Source: Fidelibacterota bacterium | GTDB lineage: Bacteria > Fidelibacterota > Marinisomatia > Marinisomatales > TCS55 | DNA length: 64,000 bases | Direction of reading: 5' to 3' | NCBI GenBank assembly: GCA_018674655.1 | Contig: JABGZQ010000042.1 | Location: 26,316 to 90,315 of the forward strand | In this document: one piece after another, positions 28,124-37,876 of the stretch | Layout: every line of letters begins with the position of its first letter | How positions within the stretch are numbered: the stretch's first letter is position 1 | Notes under the pieces: model-generated | Told to the model about the DNA's origin: nothing | Database searches by the model: none | What the model saw: only the letters and a program-made list of their open reading frames with translations | Program-made: the position numbers and the translations under genes

Positions 28124-29084
28124 TCAGCAAATGCATCGCTTGAATAATGAGAGTCAAATCTTCTGGAATGGGGGCGGAAACGGCCACCTCTTCTTGCGTG
28201 GATGGATGTTGAAAAGTAATTTTCCTGGCATGGAGCGCATGTCGATTAATTTTCTTAAGCAATTGGGTTAACACTTTGGTTATTTCAGGGACAAACCCTT
28301 TGGTTCGCTTCACCCCACCGCCATATTTATCATCTCCGAATATTGGATGATGCATACTGGCAGCATGAACACGCAATTGGTGTGTTCGACCTGTTTTTGG
28401 GAAAAACGAAATTTGGCTCAACACCGATCCGTCAACTTCCACTTGGTACTGCGTAAGTGCATGCCGTCCTGATTCATTCACCTCGTACGCCGTTGGATCA
28501 GATCGTTTCCTTTTAATAGACCCATCGATGATGCCATTTGGCGCTGTCCAATTGCCCCAAGTAAACCCAGTATATTCCTTTTGAATTTTTCGCTTTTCGA
28601 ATTGCGACGCAAGGTCAGCATGGGCTTGATTATTTTTGGCCACCAATATCACACCGGACGTATTTTGATCTAATCGATGGACAATCCCCGGTCGAAGCTG
28701 CCCATTTACATTTGATAATTGACTAAAATGATAGGTAAGTGCATGAACCAATGTACCGCTTTTTTGGCCCACACCGGGATGAACGACCAATCCTGGCGGT
28801 TTATTAATGGCAATGATATCATCATCTTCAAATAATACGTCTAATGGAATATTTTCCGGTTCGATATGTTCAATTTCCGGTTCAATTTCGGGAATGGTAT
28901 AGACGATGGTTTCGCACCCATTCAATTTCCACCCCGCTTTAGAAGGCTGCCCATCTACCAAGACCAAACCGTCTTTAATCATTTTTTGAATTTGGGTCCG
29001 ACTGAGGTCGGAAAGGATGGTAGAAAGAAATTTATCCAGGCGGCTATTCTCTCCACCGGTGGCGATGATTGTCTTTGGATTCAA
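28116..29084 (-). CDS. rluD: 23S rRNA pseudouridine synthase, RluD family
   Basis: A 322-residue protein with an N-terminal S4 RNA-binding domain (RLDKFLSTILSDLSRTQIQKMI) and a RluA-type catalytic domain. HRLDQNTSGVILVAK near residue 140 holds the catalytic Asp; RTHQLRVHAASMHHPIFGDDKYGG is also standard. It overlaps lspA by 4 bases, an order seen in many bacteria (lspA-rluD). RluD versus RluC is inferred mainly from that context. Confidence 0.9.
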   Translation of the reverse strand: MNPKTIIATGGENSRLDKFLSTILSDLSRTQIQKMIKDGLVLVDGQPSKAGWKLNGCETIVYTIPEIEPEIEHIEPENIPLDVLFEDDDIIAINKPPGLVVHPGVGQKSGTLVHALTYHFSQLSNVNGQLRPGIVHRLDQNTSGVILVAKNNQAHADLASQFEKRKIQKEYTGFTWGNWTAPNGIIDGSIKRKRSDPTAYEVNESGRHALTQYQVEVDGSVLSQISFFPKTGRTHQLRVHAASMHHPIFGDDKYGGGVKRTKGFVPEITKVLTQLLKKINRHALHARKITFQHPSTQEEVAVSAPIPEDLTLIIQAMHLLNG

Positions 29085-29551
29085 TCCGTTTGTGGGGTTC
29101 TCTTTCGTTCCAAAATAAGTGAATCATATAATACAAACCCCATACCCACGGTGACACAGGAATCGGCAATATTGAAAATGTACCAATGGTAGTTTCCAAT
29201 CATAAAATCAAGAAAATCAACAACAGATCCAAGAAATACACGGTCAATCAAATTACCGATAGCGCCGGCTAAGATGAGGGCAATCCCAGTGCGGATAACC
29301 AGTCCTTGGTCGTGAATCGTCCATAGATACCAAAATAGAAAACCGGTGAATACAATCGATATAGTTGAGAATACATAAATGCCAAAGGGGAAATTAATGC
29401 CAAAGGCCATTCCATCATTTCTCACATAAGTTAAATTGAAAAAATTGGTAATGATCGGAATGGATTCATACAAAGACATGGTATTCCGAACAATTGCCTT
29501 TGTAATTTGGTCTGCGACTACCAGCGTGGCACTCACAAACAATATTCTCAT
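29081..29551 (-). CDS. lspA: Lipoprotein signal peptidase (signal peptidase II)
   Basis: A 156-residue inner-membrane aspartyl protease with four membrane segments. The catalytic Asp residues are in GNLIDRVFLGSVVDFLDF (about residues 101-118). FNLTYVRNDGMAFGI is the family N-terminal motif. It cleaves lipoprotein signals after the lipid-modified Cys; at least four substrates are encoded in this window. Preceded by the DksA-like gene by one base. Confidence 0.95.
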   Translation of the reverse strand: MRILFVSATLVVADQITKAIVRNTMSLYESIPIITNFFNLTYVRNDGMAFGINFPFGIYVFSTISIVFTGFLFWYLWTIHDQGLVIRTGIALILAGAIGNLIDRVFLGSVVDFLDFMIGNYHWYIFNIADSCVTVGMGFVLYDSLILERKRTPQTD

Positions 29552-29552
29552 G

Positions 29553-29942
29553 TTATAGCCCGAGTTTTTCTGTTTCCTTGCAACTCACACATTTAGTGGC
29601 ACAAGGCACTTCAACTAACCGTTCTTCTACAATGAGTTCTTCACATATTTTACAAATACCGTATGACCCATCTTTAACTCTAACCAGGGCCACCTCAAGG
29701 TTTTTAAAATAGTCACTCCCACGGTTCATGAGCATAAAGTTCTTTTCTTGTTCGTGTGAATCTGTCCCCGCATCCGCCATATGTAAACTATAAATAGCAT
29801 CAGGTGTGTTGCCACCTTGTTTATTCGATGCAGAGCCCATATTGTCTTTAATTGCATCGACATCTTCTGTGACAACGCCCATTTTTTCTTCAATGATTTT
29901 TTGGAACATTTTCAATTTTGTTTTTGAGTATTTTTTTACCAC
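29553..29942 (-). CDS. DksA/TraR-type zinc-finger protein
   Basis: A 129-residue protein with a long N-terminal helical part and a C4 zinc finger, CKIC then CVSC, near residues 96-120. Part of a common family that includes DksA and the general stress-type YocK proteins. The start is GTG with AAGGAAA upstream. The acidic coiled-coil tip DxxDxA of DksA is not clearly conserved, so I do not give the symbol. It lies between ileS and lspA, an arrangement I recall from other bacteria. Confidence 0.85.
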   Translation of the reverse strand: MVKKYSKTKLKMFQKIIEEKMGVVTEDVDAIKDNMGSASNKQGGNTPDAIYSLHMADAGTDSHEQEKNFMLMNRGSDYFKNLEVALVRVKDGSYGICKICEELIVEERLVEVPCATKCVSCKETEKLGL

Positions 29943-29955
29943 TTTACATTTCCTT

Positions 29956-32900
29956 TCAAATTATTACACGTTGTAAACCGAAGTGAACCTCTTGATCGCC
30001 TATATTGAAGGATTCACTAAAATCACCAGATTGATAATCTTCGATAAGATCAACGGCCAATACTTCATTTTTAAAAAATTCTTCGAATGATCGAATTGCT
30101 TCACCCACTACACCGTCAACCATTCCATAAATAATGATCCGATCTTCGACCGAGAAGTTAGCATTTTTTCGCATAGTTTGCACCTGCCGAATTACATCAC
30201 GAACAATCCCTTCTTGAACCAATTCTTCCGTCAAATTTGTGGTTAATCCTACCGTCACATGATCGTCACCGGCGGCTGTATATCCATCGGCAGATTCAGT
30301 CTCAATCAATAAATCTTCCCTACTTAAAACGATAGCCTCTCCATTTATATCAAATGAATAATTCTTTTTTGTTCGAATATCATTCAATATCTGATCCCCG
30401 TCTGCATCATTTAAATAATTTCGGATTTGAGGCAAGGTTTTGCCAAATTTTTGTCCCAATAAAGGCAGATTCGGCTTCACAATAAACCGAATTAAATCCG
30501 TTTCTGAATTGGCACGTTGAAGCACTTTTACATTCAATTCATCCAACACCACATTTTGCTGATCAAAAATAAAATCTGCAACACCATCGTCTTTCACCGA
30601 AAAGGCTAACTCAGCCAAGGGTTGTCTAATTTTTAAATTGGCTTTATTTCTGGAAGATCGTCCCAATTCTACCACCCGGCGAAGTGCATCAACATTATCC
30701 ATGAGATCTGAATCGATTTTACTTTCATCCGCCGCTGGATAATCACATAGATGGACACTTTCCGGTGCATCACTGTCCATATTCCTAACCAAATTCTGAT
30801 AGATATTTTCCGTGACGAATGGCAATATGGGTGCCAAAACTGTGATGACTTTTGCCAAAACTTCGTATAATACTAAATAGGCCGCTTGTTTATCATCATC
30901 ATCTTCACTTTTCCAAAACCGGCGGCGGCTACGGCGAATATACCAGTTGGATAATTCGTCTAAAAATAAATCAAACTTTTTCATGAGTTGATCCGAGCGA
31001 AACCCATCCATGGCTTCTCTGGCATCTTTAATAAATAAATGCAGTTTGGATAAAATCCATTCATCCATAATATTCAAATCTGCATCATCAATATTCCCCT
31101 TACTGGGATCAAATCCATCTACAGCGGCGTAGGTGGCAAAAAAGGAATATGAATTCCAAAGTTGAATCAACTTTTTACGCACATCATCCCCATGGTGGTA
31201 ACCGAATAATAGATTATGTTCCGGATTTTGAGATGCATACATCCACCGCATCACATCCACACCCATTTCTTCCGCCGCATCGTCAAACCAGATCGCATTC
31301 CCCCAGGATTTATGCATATCGCGGCCATCTTCGGCTTTGACCAAGGCATGGCCCAATAAATTCTTAAAGGGTGCTTTTTCTTCCAGCATGGCAGACATGG
31401 CCAATAATGAATAAAACCAATTTCTAAATTGTCCCGGGAAAGATTCCACCACGAATTCGGCTGGAAACCAATCTTTCCAATATGCTTTATCGTTATTATA
31501 GCCCAACGTAGAAAAAGGTACAATGCCTGCATCTAACCATGGGTTACCCACATCCAATACACGGGTGCCAATGAGGCCCGTATCCGGATGTTTAATTTTT
31601 ACGTTATCAATCCAAGGCCGGTGAGGGCTATTTCCCTCAAATTCATCCCATCCCTCTACAGCCAATGCTTTTAATTCTTCTTTGGATCCCACCACATAAT
31701 AAGAATCATCTTCGAAAGTCCAGATGGGCAGGGCCAATCCCCAGAACCGTTTTTTGGATATCATCCAGTCGCCCATATTATCCAACCATTCATGTTCCCT
31801 TTCGCCACCCCATTCGGGAATCCAATTAATATCATCCACGATCTTTTTAATCTTATCCCGCCAATCCATATTGATATACCATTCATCCACCAGACGGAAA
31901 ACCAATTCATCTCCTGACCGCCAGCAATGGGGATAGATATGGGGGTATGCTTCTACATAAACCAAGAAATCACGTTCTTTTAAATCATCTAAAATGGCTT
32001 GAACGGTTTCTATATCTGTGGCACTTTTTCCCGAAAGCCAGCCAAACTTATCAGTGAATTTAGATTCCGCATCTAAGGGTGCAACATTCACCAATCCTAA
32101 TTTTTTACCAATTTTATTATCAATGTCACCACAACCGGGGGCCATGTGTACGATGCCCGTTCCTTCGCCGCCAACTACAATATCATTACCCATATTGTCT
32201 TTACCCGGGTTCACCACTTGATGCTGGGATTTCGCAGAAGCACCCGCCTCGGCCAATGCCTCATCCACATAAGGCGTCCCACCCAATTCAGATTGGCCAT
32301 CCAAATGGTCAAAAGGACCATCGTAGGTCCACCCCACCATTTCGTCGCCTTTAACCGTTCCAAGGATTTCGTAACCACCCCGTTCTTTAAATATTTGGGC
32401 AATGGTTTTGAGTTTCGGTACACCTTCGATCCATTGCTTCTTTTCTTTAAACTGTTTATCCAGACGTTGGAATTCTAAATTTTCTTCAGCGAAATAATAA
32501 ATAGACCCGTCTGCAGCTTTGAGTTTTACATAATCCAGATTGCCATTGACGCCCGCCACCACATTCGAGGTTAAGGTCCATGGGGTGGTGGTCCATACCA
32601 ATAAATATTCATTCGCTCTATCCCGAAGGGGAAACCGGACAAATACGGCTTGATGGGCCACGAGTTTTCGACCTTCAATAATCTCCATTTGTGAATAAGA
32701 AGTGCCAGACCGCCCGGACCAAGGAACCACATCGGATCCACGGTATATTTTACCTTCTTCAAATAATTTTTTCAGAAAACCCCAGATGGTATAATTATTT
32801 TCGTCTGACATGGTGTAATAAGAATTATCCCAATCCATCCAATAACCGAGACGTTTCGACTGTTCCGTTTGGACCGCCGAATATTTATGCACCCGCTCTT

Positions 32901-33261
32901 TGCACATATTTATAAATTTTTCAATTCCAAATTCTTCCACGTCTCGTTTGGACTTAAAACCCAGTTCTTTTTCCACTTCCACTTCGATCCAAAGGCCTTG
33001 ACAATCAAAACCGTTTTGATATCTTAATTCGTGGCCATCCATGGCTTTATAACGATTATATAAATCTTTGAGGGTACGGCCCCAGGCATGGTGAACGCCC
33101 ATGGGATTGTTGGCCGTAATGGGCCCATCAATAAAGGACCATTTGGGTTTACCTGCATTGGCATCCCGCCGTTTCTGGAAAATATCCTTCTCTTTCCAGA
33201 AATCCAGGACTTCGTGCTCAATGGCAATGAAGTCAGCTTGGGGATTTACGCGTTGTATCAT
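29956..33261 (-). CDS. ileS: Isoleucyl-tRNA synthetase, divergent type
   Basis: A 1101-residue class I synthetase, long like the eukaryote/archaea-type IleRS. The HIGH signature reads GVHH (residues 55-58, in PMGVHHAWGRTLKD) and the KMSKS signature reads DMHKS (residues 648-652). The editing domain is present (GTGIVHMAPGCGDID). QFRNWFYSLLAMS replaces the usual DQTRGWFYTL-like segment. The long C-terminal domain includes an anticodon-binding region (about 740-900). It should charge tRNA-Ile. These changes belong, as I recall, to a known divergent clade, not to decay. No Shine-Dalgarno sequence is obvious. Confidence 0.88.
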   Translation of the reverse strand: MIQRVNPQADFIAIEHEVLDFWKEKDIFQKRRDANAGKPKWSFIDGPITANNPMGVHHAWGRTLKDLYNRYKAMDGHELRYQNGFDCQGLWIEVEVEKELGFKSKRDVEEFGIEKFINMCKERVHKYSAVQTEQSKRLGYWMDWDNSYYTMSDENNYTIWGFLKKLFEEGKIYRGSDVVPWSGRSGTSYSQMEIIEGRKLVAHQAVFVRFPLRDRANEYLLVWTTTPWTLTSNVVAGVNGNLDYVKLKAADGSIYYFAEENLEFQRLDKQFKEKKQWIEGVPKLKTIAQIFKERGGYEILGTVKGDEMVGWTYDGPFDHLDGQSELGGTPYVDEALAEAGASAKSQHQVVNPGKDNMGNDIVVGGEGTGIVHMAPGCGDIDNKIGKKLGLVNVAPLDAESKFTDKFGWLSGKSATDIETVQAILDDLKERDFLVYVEAYPHIYPHCWRSGDELVFRLVDEWYINMDWRDKIKKIVDDINWIPEWGGEREHEWLDNMGDWMISKKRFWGLALPIWTFEDDSYYVVGSKEELKALAVEGWDEFEGNSPHRPWIDNVKIKHPDTGLIGTRVLDVGNPWLDAGIVPFSTLGYNNDKAYWKDWFPAEFVVESFPGQFRNWFYSLLAMSAMLEEKAPFKNLLGHALVKAEDGRDMHKSWGNAIWFDDAAEEMGVDVMRWMYASQNPEHNLLFGYHHGDDVRKKLIQLWNSYSFFATYAAVDGFDPSKGNIDDADLNIMDEWILSKLHLFIKDAREAMDGFRSDQLMKKFDLFLDELSNWYIRRSRRRFWKSEDDDDKQAAYLVLYEVLAKVITVLAPILPFVTENIYQNLVRNMDSDAPESVHLCDYPAADESKIDSDLMDNVDALRRVVELGRSSRNKANLKIRQPLAELAFSVKDDGVADFIFDQQNVVLDELNVKVLQRANSETDLIRFIVKPNLPLLGQKFGKTLPQIRNYLNDADGDQILNDIRTKKNYSFDINGEAIVLSREDLLIETESADGYTAAGDDHVTVGLTTNLTEELVQEGIVRDVIRQVQTMRKNANFSVEDRIIIYGMVDGVVGEAIRSFEEFFKNEVLAVDLIEDYQSGDFSESFNIGDQEVHFGLQRVII

Positions 33262-33336
33262 ATTTGGTTTTTACCCTTTTTGGGGTGCAAAAATTAATCT
33301 TTTCACCATCTTGAAACAAAAGGAATAGATAATAAA

Positions 33337-33366
33337 AAAAGGGCCATGTTGCCATGACCCTTTTAT
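33337..33366 (-). terminator. Intrinsic terminator after the HtrA gene
   Basis: GGGCCATG (33341-33348) pairs with CATGACCC (33353-33360) with one mismatch and a 4-base loop; on the minus strand it is followed by seven T. It lies 20-45 bases after the htrA stop and upstream of ileS. Confidence 0.8.
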
Positions 33367-33385
33367 CATAAAATATTATTAATAA

Positions 33386-34789
33386 TTAATCGTCTAACTC
33401 AAGGGTCATATAGCGGGCTACACCATCTCGCTTCATATGAAGCATAATCATATTTTTTTTCTGCGTTTCTTTAATAAGGGCTGCAAACCCTCGGGGTGAA
33501 TTGCATTTTTTTGTACCCACCCGAGTAATAAGGTCACCAATTCGAATTCCTGCCTCTGCCGCAATGCTTCCTTCAACTACAGCAATTACAATGACACCTT
33601 CTTCACCTTTACTTATATCGTATTCTCGTATGACTGATTGGCTGAGGGAGGAAACCTGGATGCCCAATTCATTTGTCTGGGCAGGTGGCCGACTCACGGT
33701 CGCCAGAGCATCATCGCCAGGCATTTCTTCTAATGTGACTTTAAGTGTCTTTTTTCTACTATCACGAATAACAATCAAATCATATCTTTTATTCGGCTTC
33801 GATGCGGATACTGTATTTCTAAGATGATCAACATTCTTCACCTGCACATGATTGAATTCTATAATCACATCTCCTGTTTTTAGACCGGCCTTTTTAGCGG
33901 GACCATCTTTAACCACATCCGAAACCAATGCACCATCTGGAGATTTTAACCCCATGGCACTGGCAGAGGCATTATCCAATGGCTGGATTTGAACACCAAT
34001 CCAAGATCGTAATACTTTACCATGTTCAATCAAATCCGCCATGACCCGCTTCACCATATTGGACGGAATGGCAAACCCCACCCCTTTGTTGCTTCGATCA
34101 AAACTGTTGGTATAAATGGCTGTGTTAATGCCAATCAAGTCACCGGCGGAATTCAAAAGGGCTCCCCCACTGTTCCCCGGGTTAATAGCTGCATCAGTTT
34201 GGATAAAATCTTCATACACATCACCTTGAATGATATTCCCCCTGCCTTTGGCAGAAACAATTCCTGCAGTTACCGTATGACTTAAATTAGCCGAAAATGG
34301 GCTCCCTACTGCAATGACCCATTCGCCTACCCTGAGTTTATCCGAATTGCCAAAATCTAAATCTGTAAGGCCCCGTGCATCAATTTGCAATACGGCCAAA
34401 TCTGATTTGGGATCACGGCCAACCACCGTTGCTTTATACTCTGTCTTGTCCAATAATCGCACGGTGATTTCATCCATATCGTCCACCACATGGTTATTGG
34501 TAATCACATATCCTTTCCGGGAATTAACAATTACACCGGATCCAAGAGCCGTTGATTTATATTCACGTTGTCTGGGCATACGTGGGGCAAAAAACTTAAA
34601 GAAATCATTATCCTGAGGCAACTGACCGTGGAGTCGACTGAGATCCACTTTTTTCTCAGTTAAAATGGTTACAACGGTTGGGTTTGCTTTTTCTGCAATA
34701 TCGGCAAATTGGTCACTAAATTGTTTTAAAATTGAATTCTGGGCGGAAAGTGTTCCAACCATGAATATAAGTAAGCATATTTTTTTCAT
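33386..34789 (-). CDS. HtrA/DegP-type periplasmic serine protease
   Basis: The start is the ATG giving MKKICLLIFMVGTLSAQ, a signal peptide, with AAAGGAAA just before it. The trypsin-like domain has its triad at TNNHVVDD (His), KSDLAVLQID (Asp) and NPGNSGGALLN (Ser). Two PDZ domains follow (about residues 260-355 and 370-465). 467 residues, full length for the family. It degrades or refolds damaged envelope proteins. Followed by an intrinsic terminator. DegP, DegQ and HtrA cannot be separated here. Confidence 0.94.
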   Translation of the reverse strand: MKKICLLIFMVGTLSAQNSILKQFSDQFADIAEKANPTVVTILTEKKVDLSRLHGQLPQDNDFFKFFAPRMPRQREYKSTALGSGVIVNSRKGYVITNNHVVDDMDEITVRLLDKTEYKATVVGRDPKSDLAVLQIDARGLTDLDFGNSDKLRVGEWVIAVGSPFSANLSHTVTAGIVSAKGRGNIIQGDVYEDFIQTDAAINPGNSGGALLNSAGDLIGINTAIYTNSFDRSNKGVGFAIPSNMVKRVMADLIEHGKVLRSWIGVQIQPLDNASASAMGLKSPDGALVSDVVKDGPAKKAGLKTGDVIIEFNHVQVKNVDHLRNTVSASKPNKRYDLIVIRDSRKKTLKVTLEEMPGDDALATVSRPPAQTNELGIQVSSLSQSVIREYDISKGEEGVIVIAVVEGSIAAEAGIRIGDLITRVGTKKCNSPRGFAALIKETQKKNMIMLHMKRDGVARYMTLELDD

Positions 34790-34847
34790 CGGTTTCCTTT
34801 TCTGCATAATGTTCAATCTAATGCAATCCATTCTGAAAGGTTCCATA

Positions 34848-37775
34848 TCATATACTTTTTTGAAAACTGAATACCCAGTCATTCATTCCTTCGATTGATT
34901 CTCCATCAATAGTAGCCTTCATCGGTTTATCAATTCGTAAGTATAAGGGTTGCCCGAAAACGGTTTTGGATAATCGGATTCCCAAACCATAATCCACAAG
35001 AGATGTATTGCTGAATCCATAATCACCAACAGTAAACTTTGATCCTGTGAGTGTCCCTGCATCCAGGAATGCGGCCAATTCAAATTTAATTCCTAAAATG
35101 GATTTGGTTAAATAGCCTTCGAAAGTCGTTGTGAATACATTTTCTACGCCTACAAATCCTTGATTTCCAAAAGCGCGGAGGTTGGCATCACCGGCTAAAT
35201 GATATTGATCCCTTAAATCTGTGTCACCATAAAAACTGGATGCATCTCGAAGATATGGTTTCTCGTACATGGTGCCGGATCCGGCCCCTTCTACGGTATA
35301 TCTTTCTTGATTCGGAATGCCTTTATCATCAGCCCAAATTTTTCCATAAATGCCTCTAAACCTTGCACCAAACAACCCAAAACTTTGATCAAATGATTCT
35401 GTAATAGTTAAACGACTGAAAGTCCAATCTGAGATTCCACCCGGTGCAAAATCAAAAACGATTTGGTTAGAAATAGGCCCTAAGTAAGCATTTAGTTTGG
35501 TGAAGAAAACAACAGTTTTACCAATATCATATAAATTGGTTCTGCTCGTATCAACAGCATTGGTCACATAAAAACCCGATTCAACGTTATTAATACCATA
35601 GATCGGGTTGGTGGCATTGAGTATTTTTTCAGAGTTCAATCCATATCCACTCACACCACCCAAATTGTATGCATGAAAATAATTTTTGTCCATTCCTTTA
35701 AATAAGTCTCGATTCCAACCGGAGACTTTCCAAAATACTTTACCTGTTTCAGTCCCAACATTAATATCGGTCATAACACTTTCTAATAACCCATATGATT
35801 TCCGCAATCTGAGTCCGGGCATGACTTCATCTTTTGCGAGATAATGGACGGTTGGATGCCATTGTTTTACCATTCGATTTCGAGGTTGGTATCGCATCCC
35901 TGGGTAATAAAACATTTTTTCTGACTGCATTTTACCCGTGGAATTATTTCTGAAATCGATATCCATTGTTTGGGCATCGGGATCCAGCATAGCCGATTGT
36001 GGCTCACTGGGTACATTATATGTAAAGGAGTCACTGGTCCGGAATTTATGGTTTGTCCACCAAACACGATGGGCCGCCCCATCTTTCAATTTTGTTTCCA
36101 CCAGTTGGGGCATGTCTCGTTTCCCATTGCGGACAATGTTCAATGTCACATCCCAAGTGCCATCCGACTTTTTCTTCTTTTCCCAACCTTTAATGCCGTA
36201 ATCCAAGAGACGCGTATCATGGAGCCATGGACGGAAGAACCAATCTAAATCCTGACCGCTCACATCTTCCATGGCATCAACAAATCGTTTTTCATTGGTA
36301 TGCTTTAGATTCCAACGATGGAAATATTCCTGCATCCCTTGGGTAAATGTTTCTTCACCCAAAATATACTTTAATTCATCCAACATGAGAGATGGCTTTG
36401 TATAGGCATTGGCACCTGCAGCACGGCTCCCCTTAAACATATAAGTGGATCGGCTGATAGGCTCATCCTGACCACTGGCCATAAAACTGATCATTCCCCA
36501 TTGGGAATTTCCCAAACTGCTGTTAAAGCGCCAGTGTTTTTTCTGCCAATCTTTATAGCGTTTACCACCTTCCAGATCAAACCCGTGATCACCATACCGA
36601 TCCATCATATACCACCGCGTTTGAAATGATGTAAATCCCTCGTCCATCCACGCTTCCCGCACTTCATTATTGGCAAGGATGCCGTAAAACAAAATGTGAC
36701 CCACTTCGTGGAGGATCAATCCTTCAGATTCGCTACCATCCATGACTAGCATAGGATATTCCATACCGCCCCCGGCGAGGCGATCTGTATTGGTCACTTG
36801 TGGATAAGGATACATGCCGAATTGTGTACTAAGCCATTGGATGGCACGCTCGGTCCGGGCTACCGCTTTTTGGGTCCACTTTTTACCATTTTTTTGATTG
36901 AAAAGAGCATGGACCGCAACCCCATTCCACTCTCCACTTTCGTATAAAAAATTAGGTGTGGTGACCCAGGCAAAGTCATGAACATTTTCTGCATGAAAAG
37001 ACACTACCCGTCTTTCGGTGGAATCATATTCCATACGGTTCTTCTTGAATTCTTTCAGCCAATCTGAAAATTGTTGACTCGTATCCACCTGCACTTCTTC
37101 CCATCCAGGATCCCCATTTGAAACCACACCTGTGGCACCAATGATGTACCCTTTGGGTACATCCATGGTTACATCAAATGTGCCAAATTCTCCATAGAAT
37201 TCTCCCTCAGCATGGAAAGGTTCATCGAACCAGCCATTTTCATCATAGACCACCATTTTCGGATACCAATGGGCAAAATTATATTGTTCACCGATTCGGC
37301 CAGCTCTTTCTGCAAATTCACCTACATGGTGTACCCAATCCAGTTCAATGACTAAAGAATCACCAGATGCCAATGCCATTGCCAGTTTGGAGGTAAGTAT
37401 CGTATCGTCGATACGAAATGAATCTGCCAATGCAACATCATTCTGGTTAATAGTGAAATTGGTAATATCATATTGACTAAGATATGGATCCATTCCTTTT
37501 TTAAATTTAGTCCCTCTACTGGCACGACCTAACCCGGCTAAATATTCACGATGTTTCACCGTCCCCTCTTGAAAGGAATTGGCATATAGATTAATATGGA
37601 TTCGATCTAAAATGTCGGGAGAATAGTTCACATATTTTATGGTGGAATGGCCACTTATGGTATGGGCTGCGGTATCCAGTTTTACATCCATTTGATAGTG
37701 AACAAACTGTTGCCAGTATTCCGCGGAAAATATTGAGGATAAATTGAGAGCAATAAATAGAAAAATAGGTTTCAT
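34848..37775 (-). CDS. M1-family metallopeptidase fused to a probable outer-membrane barrel
   Basis: A 975-residue protein with signal peptide MKPIFLFIALNLSSIFS. The M1 domain shows the zinc site HEVGH (356-360) followed by 18 residues and Glu379, and GGGMEYP (335-341), equivalent to the exopeptidase GAMEN loop. After about residue 630 there are about 330 residues of alternating strands (FELAAFLDAGTL, YGLGIRLSKTVFGQPLYLRID), ending FSFQKSI. This looks like a C-terminal Omp85-like or other barrel. The peptidase would then be held at the outer membrane. The catalytic part is firm; the barrel is inferred. Confidence 0.85.
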   Translation of the reverse strand: MKPIFLFIALNLSSIFSAEYWQQFVHYQMDVKLDTAAHTISGHSTIKYVNYSPDILDRIHINLYANSFQEGTVKHREYLAGLGRASRGTKFKKGMDPYLSQYDITNFTINQNDVALADSFRIDDTILTSKLAMALASGDSLVIELDWVHHVGEFAERAGRIGEQYNFAHWYPKMVVYDENGWFDEPFHAEGEFYGEFGTFDVTMDVPKGYIIGATGVVSNGDPGWEEVQVDTSQQFSDWLKEFKKNRMEYDSTERRVVSFHAENVHDFAWVTTPNFLYESGEWNGVAVHALFNQKNGKKWTQKAVARTERAIQWLSTQFGMYPYPQVTNTDRLAGGGMEYPMLVMDGSESEGLILHEVGHILFYGILANNEVREAWMDEGFTSFQTRWYMMDRYGDHGFDLEGGKRYKDWQKKHWRFNSSLGNSQWGMISFMASGQDEPISRSTYMFKGSRAAGANAYTKPSLMLDELKYILGEETFTQGMQEYFHRWNLKHTNEKRFVDAMEDVSGQDLDWFFRPWLHDTRLLDYGIKGWEKKKKSDGTWDVTLNIVRNGKRDMPQLVETKLKDGAAHRVWWTNHKFRTSDSFTYNVPSEPQSAMLDPDAQTMDIDFRNNSTGKMQSEKMFYYPGMRYQPRNRMVKQWHPTVHYLAKDEVMPGLRLRKSYGLLESVMTDINVGTETGKVFWKVSGWNRDLFKGMDKNYFHAYNLGGVSGYGLNSEKILNATNPIYGINNVESGFYVTNAVDTSRTNLYDIGKTVVFFTKLNAYLGPISNQIVFDFAPGGISDWTFSRLTITESFDQSFGLFGARFRGIYGKIWADDKGIPNQERYTVEGAGSGTMYEKPYLRDASSFYGDTDLRDQYHLAGDANLRAFGNQGFVGVENVFTTTFEGYLTKSILGIKFELAAFLDAGTLTGSKFTVGDYGFSNTSLVDYGLGIRLSKTVFGQPLYLRIDKPMKATIDGESIEGMNDWVFSFQKSI

Positions 37776-37876
37776 AAGATCATTCCAGAAACTTCATAGA
37801 TGGTCATGTGGACCTTAATTGGCAAATGAATATTAGTTGGGTGATATTTATATTACACTCAAAAAGTATTAAGAGA

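Noticed and set aside
34790..34882. 31-residue N-terminal extension of the HtrA protease
   Set aside because: The downstream ATG has a Shine-Dalgarno sequence and a clean signal peptide.
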